From Luteibacter mycovicinus (GTDB lineage Bacteria; Pseudomonadota; Gammaproteobacteria; Xanthomonadales; Rhodanobacteraceae): 64,000 nucleotides of DNA. How positions within the stretch are numbered: the first letter of the stretch is position 1; the number at the start of each line of letters is the position of its first letter. This document shows, piece after piece, positions 42,501 to 54,100 of this stretch. Where the stretch lies: the NCBI RefSeq assembly GCF_000745235.1, contig NZ_JQNL01000001.1:2170001-2234000 (forward strand). Reading direction: 5' to 3'. The translations under genes were made by a program, and so were the position numbers. The notes beneath the pieces were generated by a model. That model did not search any database. It had not been told where the DNA came from and saw nothing but the letters and a program-made list of their open reading frames with translations.

Positions 42501-45500
42501 GGCCACCGTCAGCACGCCCGTGCCGAGGGCGGCGTTGTCGCCGACCACGAGACCGCCCGCGTTGAGGGTGACACCGCCGCTGAAGGTATTCGCACCGGCC
42601 AGCGTCTGCGACCCCGGGCCGTCCTTGATCAGGGCGCCCGCGCCCGAGATGACGCCGTCGTAGGTGCCGTTGCCGACGCCGTTGAGTGTCAGCGTGTTGC
42701 CGCCGAGCGTGACGGCGCTGCCGGCGACGCCGTTGAGTACGCCGATCGCCTGATTGCCGCCGGTCGCGATATCGAAGCCGGTGCCTGCCGCCGTGAGCGT
42801 CACGGCGCCCGTGGGCGACAGGCTGCCACCCGCGCCGATGGCGAGGATCCCCGCATTGATCGTGGTACCGCCGGTATACGTGTTCGTACCCGTCAGCGTT
42901 TCGATGCCGGTGCCTTCCTTGATCAGCCCACCGGTGCCGCCGATGCTGCCGCTGAAGGTGCCGTCCGTGGGGCCGCCGACCACCAGCGAGTTGCCGCCGA
43001 GGTTGACGGTACCGTCGCCGACCAGCGTGCCGAAGCTCTGCGTGCCGTTGCCGGCCGAGAGATCGAACGTGGCGCCGGTGGCGAGATTCACCGTGCCGCT
43101 GCTCAGCAGGCTCGCACCCGCACCCAGCGCCAGCGTGCCGGCGTTGATGAAGGTGCCGCCCGAGTATGTGTTCGTGCCGTTGAGCGTGAGCGTCGCCGCG
43201 CCGTCCTTGGTCAGGCCGCCGGCACCCGAGATGGCACCGTTGAGCGTGAGGTCGTTAGTGCCCAGCACCGCGAGCCCGGCGTTGAGGATCACGTCGTTCG
43301 CGAGCGTGGTGGCGACCGACGCATCGAGGGTCGATGCACCGCCCACGGTCAGCGCCCCCGTGCCCAGCGCGGCGTCGCTGCCGACGACCAGGCCGCCCGC
43401 GTTGAGCGTCACGCCGCCGGTGAACGCGCTCGCACCGTTGAGCGTCTGCACGCCCGCGCCGTTCTTCACCAGGCCGCCACTGCCACCGATGCTGCCGTTG
43501 AAGGTCGCATCCGTCGCACCGCCGAGCACCAGCGCGTTGCCGCCGAGGGAGACCGCGCTGCCCGCGACGCCGGTGAGCGAACCGATCGACTGGTTGCCGG
43601 CCGCCGAAATATCGAACGTACCCGTGCCAGCCAGATTCACCGCACCGGTCGACGCAAGGCTGCCACCGGCGCCGATGGCCAGCGTGCCCGAGTTGATGGT
43701 CGTGCCGCCGGTGAAGGTGTTTGCGCCCGTCAGGGTCAGCGTCGAGGCGCCGTCCTTGATGATGCCGCCCGCACCCGACACCGCACCGCTCAGCGTCAGC
43801 GCGTTGCTGCTCAGCAGATCGAGGTTCACGCCAGACGCGAGGGTGATGCTGTTGCCGACATTGAGCGCGGCCGTCGTGTCGAGCGACGCATTGCCGCCGA
43901 CCGACAGGGCACCGGTGCCGAGCGCATCGTCGTTACCCAGCACCAGGCCTCCCGCATTGAGCGCGACGCCGCCGCTGAAGGTGTTCGCACCGCCGAGCGC
44001 CTGAATGCCCGCACCGTTCTTGATGACGCTGCCGGTACCCGCGATGAGACCGTCGTACACGCTGTTGCCGACACCACCCAGGGTGAGCGCATTACCACCC
44101 AGCGTCACCGTGCTGCCCGCGACGCCGTTGAGCAGGCCAATGGCCTGATTACCGCCCGCCGACATGTCGAATCCCGTACCCGGCGCCGCGAGATTCACCG
44201 CACCGGTCGCAGCCAGGCTGCCGCCTGCGCCGATCGCCAGCGTGCCGGCGTTGATCAGCGTGCCCCCGGTGAACGTGTTGGTACCGGTCAGGGTTTCGGT
44301 GCCGGTGCCTTCCTTGATCAGACCGCCGGTGCCCGCGATCGAGCCGGCGAAGACACCGTTGGTCGGGCCCCCGACGGTCAGCGAGTTCGCACCGAGGTTG
44401 ACGGTACCGCCACCGGTGAGCGTGCCGAACGTCTGCGTGCCGTTGCCTGCCGAGAGATCGAACGTGGCGCCCGTCGCCAGATTGACGATGCCGGTGCTCG
44501 CCAGGCTGGCGCCCGCACCGAGCGCCAGCGTGCCGGCGTTGATGTTGGTGCCGCCGGTGTACGTGTTGCTGCCGTTCAACGTCAGGAGTGCCGAGCCGTC
44601 CTTGGTCAGGCCGCCGGTTCCCGCGATGTTGCCGTTGAGGGTGAGTGCGTTGCTGCCGAGCACGGTGAGGCCGGCGTTGAGCGCGATCGCATTGGCCAGG
44701 GCGACCGGGCCGCTCGCATCGAGCGTGGTCGCGCCGCCGATGGTCAGCGTGCCGCTGCCGAGCGCCGCATCGTTTCCGACGATCAGGCCACCGGCGTTGA
44801 CGGTCAGGCCGCCGCCGAAGGTGCTGGTACCGCCGAGCGTCTGCACGCCCGCGCCCGCCTTGATCAGTGCGCCGTTACCGGTGAGCGAGCCGTTGAAGAT
44901 CTGGTCGGTCCCGTTACCGAAGGTAAGTGCGTTACCGCCGAGCGCGATCGTCGTGCCGGCCGTGCCGGACAGCGCGCCGATGGTCTGATTGCCCGCGCCT
45001 GAGATGTCGAAGCCGGCTCCCGCATTGGCCAGCGTGACGCCACCGGTCGCGGCGAGGCTGCCACCTGCGCCGAGCGCGAGTGTGCCCGCGTTGATCGTCG
45101 TACCGCCGGTGTACGTGTTTGCGCCGGACAGCGTCAGCGTCGCGGCGCCGTTCTTGGTCAGGGCGCCCGCGCCCGACAATGCGCCAGCCAGCGTGAGTGC
45201 CTGGCTACCCTGCACGCTCAGGTTCGCACCGGCGGCGAGGCCGACGTTGTTGACCACGTTGATCGGCGCATTCGCATCGAGCGACGCATCGGCACCCACG
45301 TTCAGCGCACCGGTGCCGAGCGCACCGCTGTTACCGAGCAGCAGCCCGCCACCGTTGAGGTTCACACCGCCGCTGAAGGTATTGGCGCCACCCAGAGTGA
45401 GCACCGATGTCCCATTCTTGGTCAGGCTGCCCGTGCCTGACACCGTGCCGCCCAGAGCCAGATCCTGGCTGCCGAGAACGCTGAGTGCGCTGCCCGCACC

Positions 45501-48500
45501 GAGGTTGACCGCATTGCCGAGGCTGATCGCGGCGCTGTTATCCAGCGACACCGCGCCGCCGATGTTCAGCGCGCCCGTACCGATGGCGCCACTGTTGCCG
45601 AGCACGAGACCGCCCGTATTCACGGTCAGTCCGCCGCTGAAGGTATTCGCACCATTCAGCGTGAGCACCGACGCCCCGTTCTTGATCAGGCTGCCCGCAC
45701 CGGCCACCGCACCGTTGAGCGTGACCGCCTGGCTGCCGACAAGCGTGAGCGCGGTGCCCGCACCGAGGTTCACGGCATTGCCGAGGTTGAGCGCCGTCGT
45801 GCTGTCGAGCGACCCGGTGCCGCCGACGTTGAGCGCACCGGTGCCGAGTGCGCCCGCGTTGCCCAGCAGCAGGCTGCCGGCATTGAGGTTCACGCCACCG
45901 GTAAAGGTGTTCGCGCCGTTGAGGGTCAGCTGTGACCCGCCGTTCTTGATCAGACCGCCGGCACCCGTGACGACACCGCCCAGCACGAGATTCTGCGCAC
46001 CGGGCAGGACGAGCGATCCACCCGCGAGGTTGACGTTGTTGGCAAGGTTCAGTGCCGCCGTACCGTCGAGCGTGCTGGCACCGTTGACCGTGAGGTCACC
46101 CGTGCCCAGCGCGCCGTTGTTGCCGAGCAGCAGGCCACCGGCATTGAGGCTCACGCCACCGGTGAAGGTGTTCGCGCCGCTGAGTGTCTGAATACCCGCG
46201 CCCGCCTTGACCAGCGAACCCGTACCGCCGATGACGCCGGCATAAGTCTGGTTGGTCGCGTCGCCGAAGGTCAGCGCGTTGCCACCCAGCGAAATCGTGG
46301 TGCCGGGCACACCCGACAGCGCGCCGATCGTCTGGTTGCCTGCCGCCGAGATGTCGAAGCTCGCGCCGGTTCCGCTCAGATTCACCGCGCCCGTCGCGGC
46401 GAGCGAGGCACCGGTACCAAGCGCCACGGTGCCCGCGCCGATGTTGAGGCCGCCGGTGAAGGTGTTCGCACCGCCGAGCGTCAGCGTCGTGGACGCACCG
46501 CTCTTGATCAGGCTCCCCGCGCCGGTGATCGGACCGTTGAAGGTCAGCGGCTGGCCGCCGAGCACGTTCAACGCGGCACCGGATGCCAGATTCACCGCGT
46601 TGGCGAGAGTCAGCGCAACGTTGTTGGCATCGATCGTGGTCGATGCCGCGACGTTGAGCGCGCCCGTGCCGAGTGCGCTGTCGTTGCCGAGCAACAACGC
46701 GCCACCATTGACGGTGAGGCCGCCGCTGAACGTGTTCGCCCCGGTCAACGTGAGCGATGACGCGCCGGTCTTCACCACGTTGCCGGTGCCGGCGATGACG
46801 CCGCCGAAAGCAAGCGGCTGCCCGCCGAGCAGGTTGAGCGTGCCGCCCGTACCGAGGTTCACGTTGTTGGCCAGCGCGAGCGGTGCCGTGCCGTCGAGCG
46901 TGACGTTCGCGCCGACGCTGAGCGCGCCGGTACCAAGCGCGCCGTTGTTGCCGAGCAGCAGGCCACCGCCATTGAGCGCGACACCACCGCTGAAGGTGTT
47001 CGCGCCGGAAAGCGTCTGCACGCCGGTGCCGACCTTGACGATGCCGCCGGTGCCGGCGATCAGGCCCGCGTAACTCGTGCTGGTGTTGAGCCCGCCGGTC
47101 GTGAGCGTCGTCGCGCCGAGGTTGACGGTGCCACCGAGGCCCGCCAGCGAGCCGATCGTCTGGCTGGCACCCGCGGAGAGATCGAGCGTGCCGCCCGGCG
47201 ACAGGGTGATCACCTGCGTCGGCATCAACATGCCGCCCGCACCGACGGCGAGCGAGCCGCCGGTGATCGAGAACGTGCCAGAGAGTGTATTGACGGCACC
47301 GAGCGTGAGCACACCCGTGCCCGCCTTGGTCACGTTGCCCGCACCGGACAGGGCGCCGTTGAGGGTCAGGTTCTGTGTTCCGTTGATGGTGAGCGTGTTG
47401 CCGGCGCCTACCGCGATAGCGTTGCCGCTCGAAAGCGTGGTCGCATTCAGGGCGGTGATCGTCGTGGCGGCGCCCGTCACGTTGACCGCGCCGGTACCCA
47501 GCGCACCGTTACCCGAAAGCAGCAGACTGCCCGCGGCGAGCGTGGTACCGCCTGTCCACGTGTTGCCGGCCGCCAGCGTCAGGGCGCCTGTGCCCGTCTT
47601 CGTCAGAGGACCCGAGCCCGACACGGCACCGCTCAGACCGAGATTGTTCGTACCGGCGACGGTAAGGCCCGCACCGGCCTGAATATTGAACGCCGTGGTA
47701 ACGCCGAGCCCGTTCGTCGCGGCCTGGATAGTGCCGCCCGAGACGTTCGCGCTGTCGCCCAGATTGGCGGGATCGGCGAGGATCGCCGTACCGCCCGTCA
47801 TGGTGGTGGCATTGGCCAGGCGGCCGGAGAGACCCCATATGCCGCCGCTGATAGCCAGGTTCTCGAAGTTGATGTATTGCGCCGCCGAGGCGCTGCTGAT
47901 GCCATTGTCCGTCGTGCTTTTCAGTGTCAGCGTGTCGGTACCCGTGCCGCCGTCGACGATGCCGGCGGCGGCGAAGTTGAGCACCCCCACGCCAAGCAGA
48001 TCGCCGATGGATGCGGCCACGCCCGTACCCGTGCTGCTGACGACGGACCCCGTATCGGCAACGAAGGTGTCGTTGCCCTGGCCCATGTAGACGCTGCCGG
48101 TGATGGTGCCATTGTTGGTCAGGGAGTTGCTGGTGCCATGCAGACTGATGCGGCCCTGCACCGTGCCCGTCGCGCCGTTCGTCATGACCGTGTTGCCCAG
48201 GCCGGACGCGACGATCGCAGGTGCGTCGGCGGCAAGCACCGCCACGCCGACGAGGGGCTTGCCACCGATAAAGCCGTTGTTGGTAAGCGTCGTCGTGCCA
48301 CCCGCGCCATTGCGGATGTCGAGCGCCACGCCACCGAGATCGCCGATCGTGACCGACGCCAGGCCGATGGTGCCGTACAGGCTGGCGCCCGCGTTGTTCG
48401 TGATGACGTGGTTGCTCGCGTTCGCATTACCGACGACCGTGCCTTCCGACAGCAATGTCAGAAGACCCAGCAGCGAGGGGTCGATGCTTCCCGAGTTATT

Positions 48501-48791
48501 GAGCGTGACGTTGTTACCCGACAACGTCATCGCCGTACCGAGGCCGATTGCCGATGCGATGCGCCCGTCGCTCGTGACGTTAACGGTGAGGTTGTTCGCG
48601 TTCGTGCTGAAAGGGTTGCCGACCAGCGTTCCGCCGGAACAGGTGATGGTCGAGCCGTTGGCCGGAGCGATGGGTGCACAGTCGGCGATGGCCTGCTGGC
48701 TGACGAGACCGAACAGGGTCGAGGCAAAGGTGAGGTAGATACCCCTGCTCAGCGACGTGCGGCGGATGTTTCCCATGTGACGCTTGCTCAT
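39546..48791 (-). CDS. Giant autotransporter with passenger-associated repeats
   Basis: 3081 residues. A long signal peptide (to about residue 37, ending QQAIA) is followed by a passenger of about 2,750 residues and a C-terminal autotransporter barrel of about 280 residues ending in Phe (NLGFRWSF). I count 23 copies of the passenger-associated transport repeat (consensus [20 protein letters not shown], then GG), each separated by variable spacer [20 protein letters not shown] sequence. This predicts a very long right-handed beta-helix fibre on the cell surface, probably an adhesin or biofilm factor. Nucleotide repetition of about 200-bp period makes recombination within the gene likely. GGGGAG precedes the ATG; MGNIRR at 48776 is a possible second start. 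Confidence 0.93.
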   Translation of the reverse strand: MSKRHMGNIRRTSLSRGIYLTFASTLFGLVSQQAIADCAPIAPANGSTITCSGGTLVGNPFSTNANNLTVNVTSDGRIASAIGLGTAMTLSGNNVTLNNSGSIDPSLLGLLTLLSEGTVVGNANASNHVITNNAGASLYGTIGLASVTIGDLGGVALDIRNGAGGTTTLTNNGFIGGKPLVGVAVLAADAPAIVASGLGNTVMTNGATGTVQGRISLHGTSNSLTNNGTITGSVYMGQGNDTFVADTGSVVSSTGTGVAASIGDLLGVGVLNFAAAGIVDGGTGTDTLTLKSTTDNGISSASAAQYINFENLAISGGIWGLSGRLANATTMTGGTAILADPANLGDSANVSGGTIQAATNGLGVTTAFNIQAGAGLTVAGTNNLGLSGAVSGSGPLTKTGTGALTLAAGNTWTGGTTLAAGSLLLSGNGALGTGAVNVTGAATTITALNATTLSSGNAIAVGAGNTLTINGTQNLTLNGALSGAGNVTKAGTGVLTLGAVNTLSGTFSITGGSLAVGAGGMLMPTQVITLSPGGTLDLSAGASQTIGSLAGLGGTVNLGATTLTTGGLNTSTSYAGLIAGTGGIVKVGTGVQTLSGANTFSGGVALNGGGLLLGNNGALGTGALSVGANVTLDGTAPLALANNVNLGTGGTLNLLGGQPLAFGGVIAGTGNVVKTGASSLTLTGANTFSGGLTVNGGALLLGNDSALGTGALNVAASTTIDANNVALTLANAVNLASGAALNVLGGQPLTFNGPITGAGSLIKSGASTTLTLGGANTFTGGLNIGAGTVALGTGASLAATGAVNLSGTGASFDISAAGNQTIGALSGVPGTTISLGGNALTFGDATNQTYAGVIGGTGSLVKAGAGIQTLSGANTFTGGVSLNAGGLLLGNNGALGTGDLTVNGASTLDGTAALNLANNVNLAGGSLVLPGAQNLVLGGVVTGAGGLIKNGGSQLTLNGANTFTGGVNLNAGSLLLGNAGALGTGALNVGGTGSLDSTTALNLGNAVNLGAGTALTLVGSQAVTLNGAVAGAGSLIKNGASVLTLNGANTFSGGLTVNTGGLVLGNSGAIGTGALNIGGAVSLDNSAAISLGNAVNLGAGSALSVLGSQDLALGGTVSGTGSLTKNGTSVLTLGGANTFSGGVNLNGGGLLLGNSGALGTGALNVGADASLDANAPINVVNNVGLAAGANLSVQGSQALTLAGALSGAGALTKNGAATLTLSGANTYTGGTTINAGTLALGAGGSLAATGGVTLANAGAGFDISGAGNQTIGALSGTAGTTIALGGNALTFGNGTDQIFNGSLTGNGALIKAGAGVQTLGGTSTFGGGLTVNAGGLIVGNDAALGSGTLTIGGATTLDASGPVALANAIALNAGLTVLGSNALTLNGNIAGTGGLTKDGSALLTLNGSNTYTGGTNINAGTLALGAGASLASTGIVNLATGATFDLSAGNGTQTFGTLTGGGTVNLGANSLTVGGPTNGVFAGSIAGTGGLIKEGTGTETLTGTNTFTGGTLINAGTLAIGAGGSLAATGAVNLAAPGTGFDMSAGGNQAIGLLNGVAGSTVTLGGNALTLGGVGNSVYDGLIAGTGSVIKNGAGIQALGGANTFSGGVALNAGGLVLGNDDALGTGALSVGGNASLDTTAALNVGNSITLASGVNLDLLSSNALTLSGAVSGAGGIIKDGASTLTLTGANTFTGGTTINSGTLAIGAGGSLASTGAVNLAGTGTFDISAAGNQSIGSLTGVAGSAVSLGGNALVLGGATDATFNGSIGGSGGLVKNGAGVQTLNGASAFTGGVTLNAGGLVVGSDAALGTGALTVGGASTLDASVATTLANDVILNAGLAVLGTNDLTLNGAISGAGGLTKDGAATLTLNGTNTYSGGTFINAGTLALGAGASLLSSGTVNLATGATFDLSAGNGTQSFGTLVGDGTVNLGGNSLVVGGPTDGTFSGSIGGTGGLIKEGTGIETLTGTNTYTGGTTINAGILAIGAGGSLSPTGAVTLTAAGTGFDIATGGNQAIGVLNGVAGSAVTLGGNTLTLNGVGNGTYDGVISGAGALIKDGPGSQTLAGANTFSGGVTLNAGGLVVGDNAALGTGVLTVAGAGTLDASAPVTLANDIALNAGLTVPGSNDLTLGGAISGAGSLTKNGAATLTLTGVGSYTGGTTINGGTLAIGAGGSLAPAGAVTLAGTGTFDISAGGDQTIASLDAVAGSTVGLGGNLLTLAGAADSLVNGTVTGTGGLVKDGAGTLTLGAANTFSGGVTLNAGGLSVGNDAALGTGALTVNGATTLDATAATTLGNDVALNAALTLPGSNNLTLNGAISGAGSLIKHGVIRLAVNGNNSYTGGTTVDGGTLVVGSDTALGTGGLNIDGAALEASTAVTLGNDVTVGGNGVTVQGPADLTLNGTLSGTGGLDKEGTGTLNLGGSLAGFTGGLTVNGGILNASNPYTGGVAVGSDGTASLDGTGNVVTVTGPIAGTVNLGGNSTIDISYGQLPGVTGTVNGTGPGSTVNITGSGEASLPGGSITHIDNLNIGAGTLTIASGTTATFPGGTTVGGNIVVNGSLGGPATVTPGGGIVGGGTVTGPVVVDGTIAPSGIPGATGAAGGTGTPGTVLTTGDLTLGSGSTTQIRTGTGNTSDTINVNGAATVGGTLAVTPTSTTFRPVSRFTILRTTNGINGAYSNVPTSPFPFLDTNLATEGNDLVLTYSQAGSGLGAGGIGFGQFPGLNANQGDMASVLQRIAVSGGDPLPTLLGNARGLTSEQVYRAFDSLTGETYASAANAELSGQSQYQDTLFYRLKLQRDTGEPGPAVWAEPYTSSSSFDHSVDVAKTDYRIHGVIIGTDAPVTPDLRLGVHANFANSRTEADRRGDYTDVDQAAIGLHALYFNDKQWWAEGLASYGWQNADSSRRIAVGSFTPQATGSYDGKTANASLEGGYRFQLGQSMHLEPFVGAYYAKVKYDAFTEKNAGDADLRVGRTSASSLQYGVGARLVGDVDLGVEGTKLHPIVMVRYLHNTRDDTTTVNNAFAGAPAETFSVQGSQPVRNHWQAGVGVSFDITPKASTFVYYNADVATHQRSDAVNLGFRWSF

Positions 48792-49399
48792 AACGCTCCC
48801 CGGTCCGCACGGCGTGTTCCCTGACCGGGAAATATCGGCCGCACTTCAGCCGCGACGCCGGAAAATCCGTGCCGCAAATAGACGTCTGATTGGTGACGCC
48901 GATGAGCCTGACGGAATCAGGCCCTTGGTATTCGGCGCAAGCCTAAGCGAGGGTCGAGAGGGGTCTATGCACAAATCTGGCGATGCATTTCCGCGACCTT
49001 TCCAGAAAGTGAAAACGTCGCTCGCGGAATTCGTGCGCATCGACAAATACGGCACGAAAAGACGACGTTACGTCTTCAGAAATCAGGTAGAGATACTTAA
49101 GGAATCGCAGTGTTCACGCCATTTCCGTATTTCATCGTGGCGATTTAACAAACGTCGCGACGGCCCCGCGGCGATCTCTTGACGCGTGGACCGCGAATGC
49201 ACCGTTGCCGAATATGACTTGCGATTTCGCCCATCATTTTCTTCGCGCGCCGAATGTGCATAGGCATTAGCGGCACGCGAAGCGTTTTATCGCCGTTCCG
49301 CTCCGTCCGTCGACGGCAGAAACCGCACGATGCATGTCGATTCTCCAAGCCAGCGCATAAGCGGTGCGGTACGGTGGGCCCTCATCCAGGGAGAGTCTT
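48792..49399. other. 608-bp gene-free upstream region of the autotransporter
   Basis: No credible gene. Contains a perfect hairpin (GCCTGA / TCAGGC) at 48906-48922 and AT-richer stretches around 49060-49150 likely to hold the autotransporter promoter; the right end is the pirin promoter. I see no strong regulatory motif. Confidence 0.5.
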
Positions 49400-50113
49400 A
49401 TGTTCGTCATCCGCCACGCGTCCGAGCGAGGCCACGCCAATCACGGCTGGCTCGATTCCCACCACAGCTTCTCTTTCGCCGACTACCGCGACGAGGATCA
49501 TGTGCACTTCGGTCCGCTACGCGTCATCAACGAAGACCGGGTCGCTGGCGGTGCCGGCTTCGGCACGCATTCGCACCGCGATATGGAAATCATCAGCTAC
49601 GTGCTCGAAGGCGAGCTGGCCCATAAGGATTCGATGGGCAACGCTGTCGTCATCCGGCCGGGCGAAGTGCAGCGGATGAGCGCGGGTCATGGCGTCACGC
49701 ATTCCGAAGAGAACCATGCCCACACGGTCACGCACTTTCTGCAGATCTGGATCATTCCGAACCAGCTGAACCTCAAACCGGGCTACGAGCAGACGTTCTT
49801 CCCGGATGACGAGAAGCGCGGCAAGCTGCGCCTCGTCGCCAGTCAGAGCGGTGAGCATGGGTCGGTGACGGTGCATCAGGATGTGCGGATCTATGCGGGA
49901 TTGTTCGGCCCCGATGAAACCGCCCACCACAACGTCGACTTCGAGCGCCTGATCTACGTACACGTGGTGCGTGGGACGGTACACGTGAACGGGCATCCGC
50001 TGTCCGCCGGCGATGCGGTGAAGATTACGGAGGAGTCGCGCGTGGTGCTCTCGGACGGTGTGGACGCTGAGGTGCTGTTGTTCGATATGGCGGAGCTGGA
50101 ACCGCCTCGCTAA
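49400..50113 (+). CDS. Pirin family protein
   Basis: 237 residues, bicupin metalloprotein. Metal ligands in the N-terminal cupin: HSHRDMEIISYVLEGEL and GVTHSEEN, giving three His and one Glu. Pirins act as iron-containing quercetinases or redox sensors. ATG 49400 is taken because CAGGGAGAG is just before it. Followed by a strong hairpin. Confidence 0.93.
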   Translation: MFVIRHASERGHANHGWLDSHHSFSFADYRDEDHVHFGPLRVINEDRVAGGAGFGTHSHRDMEIISYVLEGELAHKDSMGNAVVIRPGEVQRMSAGHGVTHSEENHAHTVTHFLQIWIIPNQLNLKPGYEQTFFPDDEKRGKLRLVASQSGEHGSVTVHQDVRIYAGLFGPDETAHHNVDFERLIYVHVVRGTVHVNGHPLSAGDAVKITEESRVVLSDGVDAEVLLFDMAELEPPR

Positions 50114-50123
50114 CGGTTCGGGC

Positions 50124-50148
50124 GGCGGCGTCTTCAGAAGACGCCGCC
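50124..50148 (+). terminator. Hairpin after pirin
   Basis: Perfect 11-bp stem GGCGGCGTCTT / AAGACGCCGCC with CAG loop, 11 bp after the pirin stop. No U-run. Confidence 0.6.
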
Positions 50149-50245
50149 AATGGATGGACCGAGTCGCACATTCGCGCCATCACGATGCCGTTTGAGGTAT
50201 CAAGATACCCATGGGCGGTCTTACCGTCGACACGGATCTTCTGCT

Positions 50246-51493
50246 TTGAATACAACGTTCGATGTCGCGATCGTCGGAGCCGGGGCTGCGGGTATCGCCG
50301 CCGCTGGCCGGCTCGCCGGGTCAGGCCTGAACACGATACTGCTGGAGGCATCGTCACGCATCGGCGGGCGGGCCTGGACCGTCGAACTCGACGGCATGGC
50401 CCTCGATCTGGGCTGCGGCTGGCTGCACTCGGCCGACCGCAACCCGTGGACGCGGATCGCCGAGCAAACCGGCTTTGAGATCGACCGGCGTAACCCGCCC
50501 TGGGGACGCTCCGTTCCGCGTCCTGGATTCTCAATCGAAGAGCAAGCGGCGGCGGGCGAGGCCTATGACCGCTGGCACGACCGGATGCTTACGATGCCTT
50601 TGCCGAGCGACGTCGCGGCGGACCATCTCGTACCGGGGGATCGATGGAACCCTTACCTTCAGGCATTGAGCGGGTTCATCAACGGGGCGGCGCTGGAGCA
50701 CTTGTCGATCCAGGATTACGCCAACTACGAGGCAGTCGCCACAGAGGAGAACTGGCGGCCGTTGAGGGGCTATGGGACGCTGATCGCTTCCCACCTTCCC
50801 CGTGAAACCGTGTGCATGCTTGTTACGCCGCTCGAGCGACTGACCCTGTCGGCCAGGGGCGGCGTGACGCTGGCGACACCTCGCGGCGAATTGCATGCGA
50901 CAACGGTGATCCTGACCGTATCGTCCAACGTGCTGGCTGGTGGCACGATGCGGCTTCCCGACGAACTCGAGCCGTGGCGCGAGGCGGCAGGTCGGCTTCC
51001 GCTGGGCTACGACGAGAAGCTCTTCCTGCGCATCGTGGATGAAGAGGCTTTCCCTTCCGAGCTTCACGCGATCGGGAATCCGTACGATGAGGCGACCGTG
51101 GCGTATCACGTCCGCCCCCTCGGGCGACCCATGATCGAATGTTTCCTCAGAGGTGCCAGCGCCAGACTGTTGGCGGATGGCGGACCTGTGGCGGCCTGCG
51201 AGCACGTGATGAAGGAACTTGTCGGCCTGTTCGGTGCGAACGCCCGGAGCGGCCTGCGCTTCCTGACGACATCGCAGTGGCGCCACGACACGCGCGTCAG
51301 CGGCGCTTATAGCCATGCCTTGCCGGGATACTCTTCCGCACGGCGCACGCTCGCGGCTCCCTTCGAGAACCGCATCTTCTTTGCGGGTGAGGCGACTCAT
51401 GAGAGCGCGTTTTCCACCGCGCATGGTGCGTATGCGAGTGGCATCCGCGCGGCGGAGGAAGCGATCGCCGCGATGGCCGTTGCTAGCCGATGA
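50246..51493 (+). CDS. FAD-dependent amine oxidase family protein
   Basis: 415 residues: FAD motif VAIVGAGAAGIAAAGRLA, then LLEASSRIGGRAWT and LDLGCGWLHSADRNPW (flavin-monoamine-oxidase pattern), and the C-terminal FAGEATHESAFSTAHGAYASGIRAA, second FAD site. Start is taken at TTG 50246, where homology-like sequence begins; the frame continues upstream without a ribosome-binding site, so the start is uncertain. Substrate (primary amine, polyamine or carotenoid-type) unknown. Overlaps the ArsC-like gene at the 3' end by 11 bp. Confidence 0.87.
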   Translation: MNTTFDVAIVGAGAAGIAAAGRLAGSGLNTILLEASSRIGGRAWTVELDGMALDLGCGWLHSADRNPWTRIAEQTGFEIDRRNPPWGRSVPRPGFSIEEQAAAGEAYDRWHDRMLTMPLPSDVAADHLVPGDRWNPYLQALSGFINGAALEHLSIQDYANYEAVATEENWRPLRGYGTLIASHLPRETVCMLVTPLERLTLSARGGVTLATPRGELHATTVILTVSSNVLAGGTMRLPDELEPWREAAGRLPLGYDEKLFLRIVDEEAFPSELHAIGNPYDEATVAYHVRPLGRPMIECFLRGASARLLADGGPVAACEHVMKELVGLFGANARSGLRFLTTSQWRHDTRVSGAYSHALPGYSSARRTLAAPFENRIFFAGEATHESAFSTAHGAYASGIRAAEEAIAAMAVASR

Positions 51494-51878
51494 TTTCGCC
51501 GTCTTCTTTCACGAAGGGCGTGTCTAATGGGGGAATGATCTGCAGCACGATTTCGGACGGACGACAAAGACGAGTGCCGATATCCGTCACGACGAAGGGG
51601 CGGTTGATCAGGACGGGATGCGCGAGCATCGCCGCGATCAGCGCCTCGTCGCTTATCGACGCGGCTCCCAGCCCAAGCTCATCGAACGGGGTGCCTTTTT
51701 CGCGTATCGCCTGACGAGGGGTCAGGCCCGCGTCGGAGAGAAGTCGTCGCAGGGTCGCTTCATCGGGTGGCGCCGTAAGGTACTCGATGATGGTCGGTTC
51801 GATACCGGCGTGCCGCAGAATCGCGAGCGTGTTGCGGGACGTCCCGCAACGGGGATTGTGGTAGATCGTTGCGCGCAT
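51483..51878 (-). CDS. arsC: ArsC/Spx-fold arsenate reductase (glutaredoxin-linked)
   Basis: 131 residues, E. coli ArsC-like: catalytic Cys11 in HNPRCGTSRNT, substrate-binding Arg in NRPFVVTD and the C-terminal RLCRPSE. No arsR, arsB or acr3 is adjacent, so the physiological role in arsenate reduction is likely but not proven. Convergent overlap with the amine oxidase. Confidence 0.87.
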   Translation of the reverse strand: MRATIYHNPRCGTSRNTLAILRHAGIEPTIIEYLTAPPDEATLRRLLSDAGLTPRQAIREKGTPFDELGLGAASISDEALIAAMLAHPVLINRPFVVTDIGTRLCRPSEIVLQIIPPLDTPFVKEDGEIIG

Positions 51879-51929
51879 GGTCAGGCCCTGGAGAAGATCG
51901 CGAAGCGTCGAGGCATGCGATCTTACCTG

Positions 51930-52574
51930 TCAGACGAGCTCAGCCACCGGCGTATCGCCGTCAATGAAGCGGATCGTCTTCCGTACCGATGTGTTGCTAT
52001 GAAGCGCTCGTTCGATCACGGCGGCCACATTGGCTCGGGACGTCGCATTGTCGCCATCGTACGTGGGCTCGACGACCGTGATGTTTTCCGAGGCGGCATC
52101 GAGTGTGAGCGCGCCGGGGCCCAGGATCGTCCACTGCAACGGGCTGTCCCGCAGATGCTCGTCCGCGGCCGCCTTGGCCGTCGCGTACGCGTAGAAACCG
52201 TTCTCCGGGTCGACATCGTCCGTTCCCGCGCCGATATACGACACCATGACGAACCGGGCGACATCGGCCAGGGAGGCGGCGTCGATGGTTCGGATCGCGG
52301 CATCGCGGTCGACCGCATAGGTTCGACCCGGATTGCCGCCGCCCGCGCCTGCGGACCAAACCACCGCGTCAAAGCCGCGGAGCATCCCGGCGATCGCTTC
52401 CGCGTCGGCGTGTTCGATATCGAAGACCGACGGCTCAGCGCCTGCCTTCGACACATCCGGCCCATGCGCAGGATTGCGGATGATCGCCCGGACCTCGTGA
52501 TTGGCGGCCACGAGACGAGGGATCAGCTCGAGCGCGACCTTACCGTGACCGCCGATGATGACAATTCGGGACAT
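51930..52574 (-). CDS. NAD(P)-binding atypical SDR
   Basis: 214 residues: Rossmann motif IVIIGGHGKVALELIPRL, no YxxxK tetrad in classical position but YAYATAKAAADEHL and SYIGAG, as in the NmrA/YwnB-like SDR_a5 group. These bind NAD(P) and may act as redox sensors or flavin reductases. GGAG is 8 nt before the ATG 52574; it stands alone, followed by ArsC 51 bp away. Confidence 0.88.
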   Translation of the reverse strand: MSRIVIIGGHGKVALELIPRLVAANHEVRAIIRNPAHGPDVSKAGAEPSVFDIEHADAEAIAGMLRGFDAVVWSAGAGGGNPGRTYAVDRDAAIRTIDAASLADVARFVMVSYIGAGTDDVDPENGFYAYATAKAAADEHLRDSPLQWTILGPGALTLDAASENITVVEPTYDGDNATSRANVAAVIERALHSNTSVRKTIRFIDGDTPVAELV

Positions 52575-52761
52575 TGCTGAGCTCCGTGCCTGGTGTGCCC
52601 CGAACATAACCAACCACATGTTGGATTTCTGTGGTCGTTACGCATCCGCCGGCTCGTCGAAGTCAGTGACCTGCGGACACGGGCCTCGTACGCGCCTCAC
52701 CTTGCCTGCGACCTCGCCGATCACCAGATGCGGTCGATTTTTCGCGGCTCGACACCTGTCG

Positions 52762-54069
52762 TCAGCTCGTATGCAGATTCCGCGGTACGGTGATCAGGCC
52801 GAGCAACGCTGCCGCCGCGGCGCAGCCCGCGAGAAACACGAGCCCGCCGACGAAGCCAGGCGACACACTGCGCAAATAACCCAGGACGTAAGGCCCGGCA
52901 AATCCGCCCAGGTTACCGACGGAGTTGACGAAGGCGATGCCCGCGGCCGCCGCCGCGCCTGTCAGGTAAGCACCCGGCTGGGTCCAGAACACGGGCAATA
53001 CGCAGTAACCGCCGATCGCGGCGATCACAAGTCCGCCAAAAACCACAGGCTGGCCGTGCCCCAGCGCGGCGATCACCAGTCCGGAGCAGGTGATCAGGCA
53101 TGCCCCGGCAAGAAATGCACGATAACGACGCGTCTTGTCGGCCATGCGTCCCCAGAACACCATGGCGACCGCACCGATCCAGAACGGCAGCGCATTGAGC
53201 AACGTCACCATCGTCTCGCTCATGCCATAGCTGGACAGAATCTGCGGCTGCCATAGCACCAGTCCGTTATTGACGGTGACGATCAGCAGGTAGATGACAC
53301 CGAAGGCAATCATGCGCGGATCCGTCAGTACCGACAGTATGCGTGGCTTGTGCCGCTTCTCTCGCTCCGCCGCCTCGGTGTTCAGTTCATTCTCGAGCCA
53401 TTCGCGCTCTTCGGGCGCGAGCCACTTCGCCGTCGACGGCCCTTCGACGAGCTTGAAGTACGTGACCACGCCAAGTACTACCGATGGCATGCCCTCGATG
53501 ATGAAGAGCCACTGCCATCCAGCGAGCCCCGCCATGCCGTCCATCTTCAGAACGAGACCGGACAGGATCGAACCGACGCCGCTGGCTACCGGGTTCGCCA
53601 GCATGAACAATGCGACGACACGTGCTCGATAGCGTGCGGGAAACCAGAACGTCAGGAAGAAAATGATTCCCGGAAAGAAACCGGCTTCGGCGGCCCCGAG
53701 AATGAAGCGCAGGACCATGAAGCTGGTCGCGCCCTGGGCGAAAGCGCACGCCGCGGAAATCAGCCCCCAGCTCACCATGATGCGTGCGAGCCACGTGCGC
53801 GCCCCGAACTTCACCAGCATCAGGTTGCTCGGCACTTCGAGTACGAAGTAACCCAGAAAGAAAATCCCCGCGGCCCATCCGTAGGTATACGGATCGATGC
53901 CCAGATCGTGGTTCATCGTAAGCGCGGCGAAGCCGACGTTCACGCGGTCGATGAAGGCGGCGATATAGAGCACCACGAGGAAGGGAATCAGGCGCCACAT
54001 GGCCTTCTTCACCACCCTGCGTTCGAGTTCGGACGGAGTATTCACTGCGTGGGCTCCGACTCCGCACAT
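52762..54069 (-). CDS. MFS transporter, anion:cation symporter (ACS) family
   Basis: 435 residues with 12 transmembrane helices. The first loop AFIDRVNVGFA and second loop LMLVKFGARTWLARIMVSWG are ACS-family signatures (hexuronate, 2-ketogluconate, tartrate, phthalate carriers). Last gene of an operon under GntR control with kinase, RraA-like and dehydrogenase genes, which makes a sugar-acid proton symporter such as a KguT-like 2-ketogluconate carrier the most likely reading. Thirty-one bp after the kinase stop. Confidence 0.9.
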   Translation of the reverse strand: MCGVGAHAVNTPSELERRVVKKAMWRLIPFLVVLYIAAFIDRVNVGFAALTMNHDLGIDPYTYGWAAGIFFLGYFVLEVPSNLMLVKFGARTWLARIMVSWGLISAACAFAQGATSFMVLRFILGAAEAGFFPGIIFFLTFWFPARYRARVVALFMLANPVASGVGSILSGLVLKMDGMAGLAGWQWLFIIEGMPSVVLGVVTYFKLVEGPSTAKWLAPEEREWLENELNTEAAEREKRHKPRILSVLTDPRMIAFGVIYLLIVTVNNGLVLWQPQILSSYGMSETMVTLLNALPFWIGAVAMVFWGRMADKTRRYRAFLAGACLITCSGLVIAALGHGQPVVFGGLVIAAIGGYCVLPVFWTQPGAYLTGAAAAAGIAFVNSVGNLGGFAGPYVLGYLRSVSPGFVGGLVFLAGCAAAAALLGLITVPRNLHTS

Positions 54070-54100
54070 GGACGCGGAGCCTGTGGGTTGACGTGGTGCG

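Noticed and set aside
41500..47600. Regular repeat spacing that could suggest a CRISPR or minisatellite
   Set aside because: The period (about 200 bp) and unit divergence follow the coding frame of passenger repeats; no short identical repeats with unique spacers.
39279..49182. Many long plus-strand open frames opposite the autotransporter (for example 42754-44004 and 44989-46191)
   Set aside because: They are antisense shadows produced by the periodic low-complexity repeats; their translations are Pro/Ala/Val-rich with no domain, start site or signal.
52575..52761. Possible gene between the NAD(P)-binding and MFS genes
   Set aside because: Only a 66-codon frame without start signal or similarity; treated as intergenic.
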